DNA of 43,404 bases, from positions 1 through 43,404 of the forward strand of contig JBBRYK010000017.1 in the NCBI GenBank assembly GCA_038237665.1, in the 5' to 3' direction. The stretch is from JBBRYK01 sp038237665 (GTDB lineage: Bacteria > Actinomycetota > Thermoleophilia > Gaiellales > Gaiellaceae). How positions within the stretch are numbered: position 1 is the first letter of the stretch; the number at the start of each line of letters is the position of its first letter. This document shows, piece after piece, positions 42,603-43,404 of this stretch. The notes beneath the pieces are model-generated. The model was not told where the DNA came from. It saw only the letters and a list, made by a program, of their open reading frames with translations, and searched no databases. The position numbers and the translations under genes are program-made.

Positions 42603-43329
42603 CCGTCCCGTCCTCGTCGCCCAGGTACGCCTCGATCACCGCCGGGTTCTGCTGGACCTCGGCCGGCGTGCCCGAGGCGATCTTCTCGCCGAAGTCGAGC
42701 ACGTTGACCTCCTCGGAAACGCCCATCACGAGGTTCATGTGGTGCTCGACCAGCAGGATCGTCACGCCGAAGTCGGTGCGGATCCCGCGGATGAAATCTG
42801 CGAGCGCGTCGACCTCTTCGTGGTTCAGGCCGCCCGCAGGCTCGTCGAGCAGCAGGAGCTTCGGCCCGGAGACGAGCGCACGGGCGGTCTCGACCCGCTT
42901 CAGCGTTCCGAACGGAAGCCCGGCGACGGGCCGGTGCACGACGTCCGTCAGGCCCACGTAGTCGAGCACCTCCTGCGCGCGCGCCCGGGCTCGTCCCCCG
43001 GCCAGGAGGCCCTTGCTGTGGGTGCCGACGAGAACGTTCTCGAGCACGGTCATCGAGCGAAAGAGCTCGACGTTCTGGAACGTGCGGGCGATTCCGCGCC
43101 GGATCACCGCGTGCGCGGGGGTCCGCAGCAGGCTCTGGCCGTCGAACCAGAGCTCGCCCTCGTCCGGCCGGTAGAGCCGGGTGATCAGGTTGAACATCGT
43201 CGTCTTGCCGGCCCCGTTCGGCCCGATCAGCCCGACGATCTTCCCCACCTCGACGTCGAAGCTGACGTCGCCGACCGCCACGATCCCGCCGAACCGCTTC
43301 GCAACGTTCCGCACCGAGAGGAGGGCCAT
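42586..43329 (-). CDS. livG: ABC transporter ATPase LivG
   Basis: A 247-residue ATPase. Walker A is GPNGAGKTTMFN, LivG-specific IARTFQNVELFRSMTVLENVLVG follows. The signature region reads LPFGTLKRVETARAL (normally LPYGxQRRLEIARAL), then Walker B LLLLDEPAGGLN and VEHHMNLVMG. The ATG at 43329 is preferred; a TTG three codons upstream (43338) gives M-A-P-M. TAGAGT lies 10 nt before the ATG. It is the first gene of the liv operon inside the window, and its first bases are part of a 27-nt direct repeat. Confidence 0.94.
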   Translation of the reverse strand: MALLSVRNVAKRFGGIVAVGDVSFDVEVGKIVGLIGPNGAGKTTMFNLITRLYRPDEGELWFDGQSLLRTPAHAVIRRGIARTFQNVELFRSMTVLENVLVGTHSKGLLAGGRARARAQEVLDYVGLTDVVHRPVAGLPFGTLKRVETARALVSGPKLLLLDEPAGGLNHEEVDALADFIRGIRTDFGVTILLVEHHMNLVMGVSEEVNVLDFGEKIASGTPAEVQQNPAVIEAYLGDEDGTDDEPA

Positions 43330-43340
43330 TGGCGCCAAGA
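43314..43340. repeat. Direct repeat copy 1, over the livG start
   Basis: Twenty-seven bases, CCGAGAG followed by GAGGGCCATTGGCGCCAAGA, matching 43366-43392 with one mismatch, at a 52-nt period. It includes the livG ATG and the 10-bp palindrome TTGGCGCCAA (43329-43338). Confidence 0.7.
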
Positions 43341-43345
43341 CTCTA
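43340..43345 (-). promoter_or_regulatory. Possible -10 box of livG
   Basis: TAGAGT on the minus strand ends 10 nt before the livG ATG and is identical to the boxes before fbiC and mtaB. Copy 2 of the repeat has no such box. Confidence 0.35.
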
Positions 43346-43365
43346 AGGGCGTAGGGTCCTCCGAC

Positions 43366-43392
43366 CCGAGGGGAGGGCCATTGGCGCCAAGA
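43366..43392. repeat. Direct repeat copy 2, upstream of livG
   Basis: A near-identical copy of the livG start region (26 of 27 bases) with its own ATG (43381-43379) opening a frame that stops after 12 codons at 43346-43344. The TTGGCGCCAA palindrome recurs at 43381-43390. A small hairpin GGGTC/GACCC (43354-43367) lies between the copies. No other gene is visible from 43346 to the window end. Confidence 0.65.
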
Positions 43393-43404
43393 GTTCCGCG
43401 CCCG

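Overview
The window is about 43.4 kb of dense, GC-rich bacterial chromosome with many start/stop overlaps (ATGA, GTGA, TGATG) and no tRNA, rRNA, CRISPR array or insertion sequence that I can see. The fused FO synthase for coenzyme F420, the actinobacterial-type sensor kinase remnant, the argCJBDRGH order and the base composition suggest a deep-branching Actinomycetota, probably class Thermoleophilia. That placement is inference, not a database result.

Left part (1-15.5 kb, mostly minus strand). It opens with deoC coupled to an aldehyde dehydrogenase gene. A scar of decayed genes follows (2.5-3.8 kb): a phage-tail/contractile-injection tube protein, its usual small neighbour, and a histidine kinase fused by deletion to a LuxR-type regulator. 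An intact single-domain response regulator remains beside it. A long housekeeping cluster follows, read from high to low coordinates: lepA, hemW, hrcA, dnaJ, prmA, mtaB, HIT, yqeY, phoH, ybeY, a dgkA-PAP2 fusion, cdd and era.

Middle (15.6-24.4 kb). murJ runs on the minus strand. A fibronectin-like fragment and rpsT, with a hairpin in its leader, run on the plus strand. holA, comEC and comEA lie on the minus strand, and a small secreted protein on the plus strand. leuS is preceded by what looks like a complete leucine attenuator: promoter, the short leader peptide M-K-E-L-L-L, nested hairpins and a perfect terminator. A cupin gene faces it.

Right-middle (24.5-34.3 kb). The arginine operon argC-argJ-argB-argD-argR-argG-argH plus lysA runs on the plus strand from a promoter overlapped by a probable ArgR operator. 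A U32-like TIM-barrel gene follows on the minus strand. Next, on the plus strand, is a DsbA/FrnE-family gene whose first active-site cysteine codon is an in-frame TGA, followed at the right distance by a perfect 8-bp stem-loop. I read it as a selenoprotein gene with its bacterial SECIS element.

Right end (34.3-43.4 kb, minus strand). It holds a secreted protein with twelve propeller repeats split six-and-six by an RTX calcium-binding block, then fused cofGH, then a branched-chain amino-acid-type ABC transporter (livG, livF, livH, livM, livK). The livG start region is partly duplicated at the window edge.

Across the window a TANNNT box sits 6-10 nt upstream of at least a dozen start codons, which suggests that leaderless transcription is the usual mode here. 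The two most interesting observations are the selenoprotein with its SECIS and the leuS leader-peptide attenuator.
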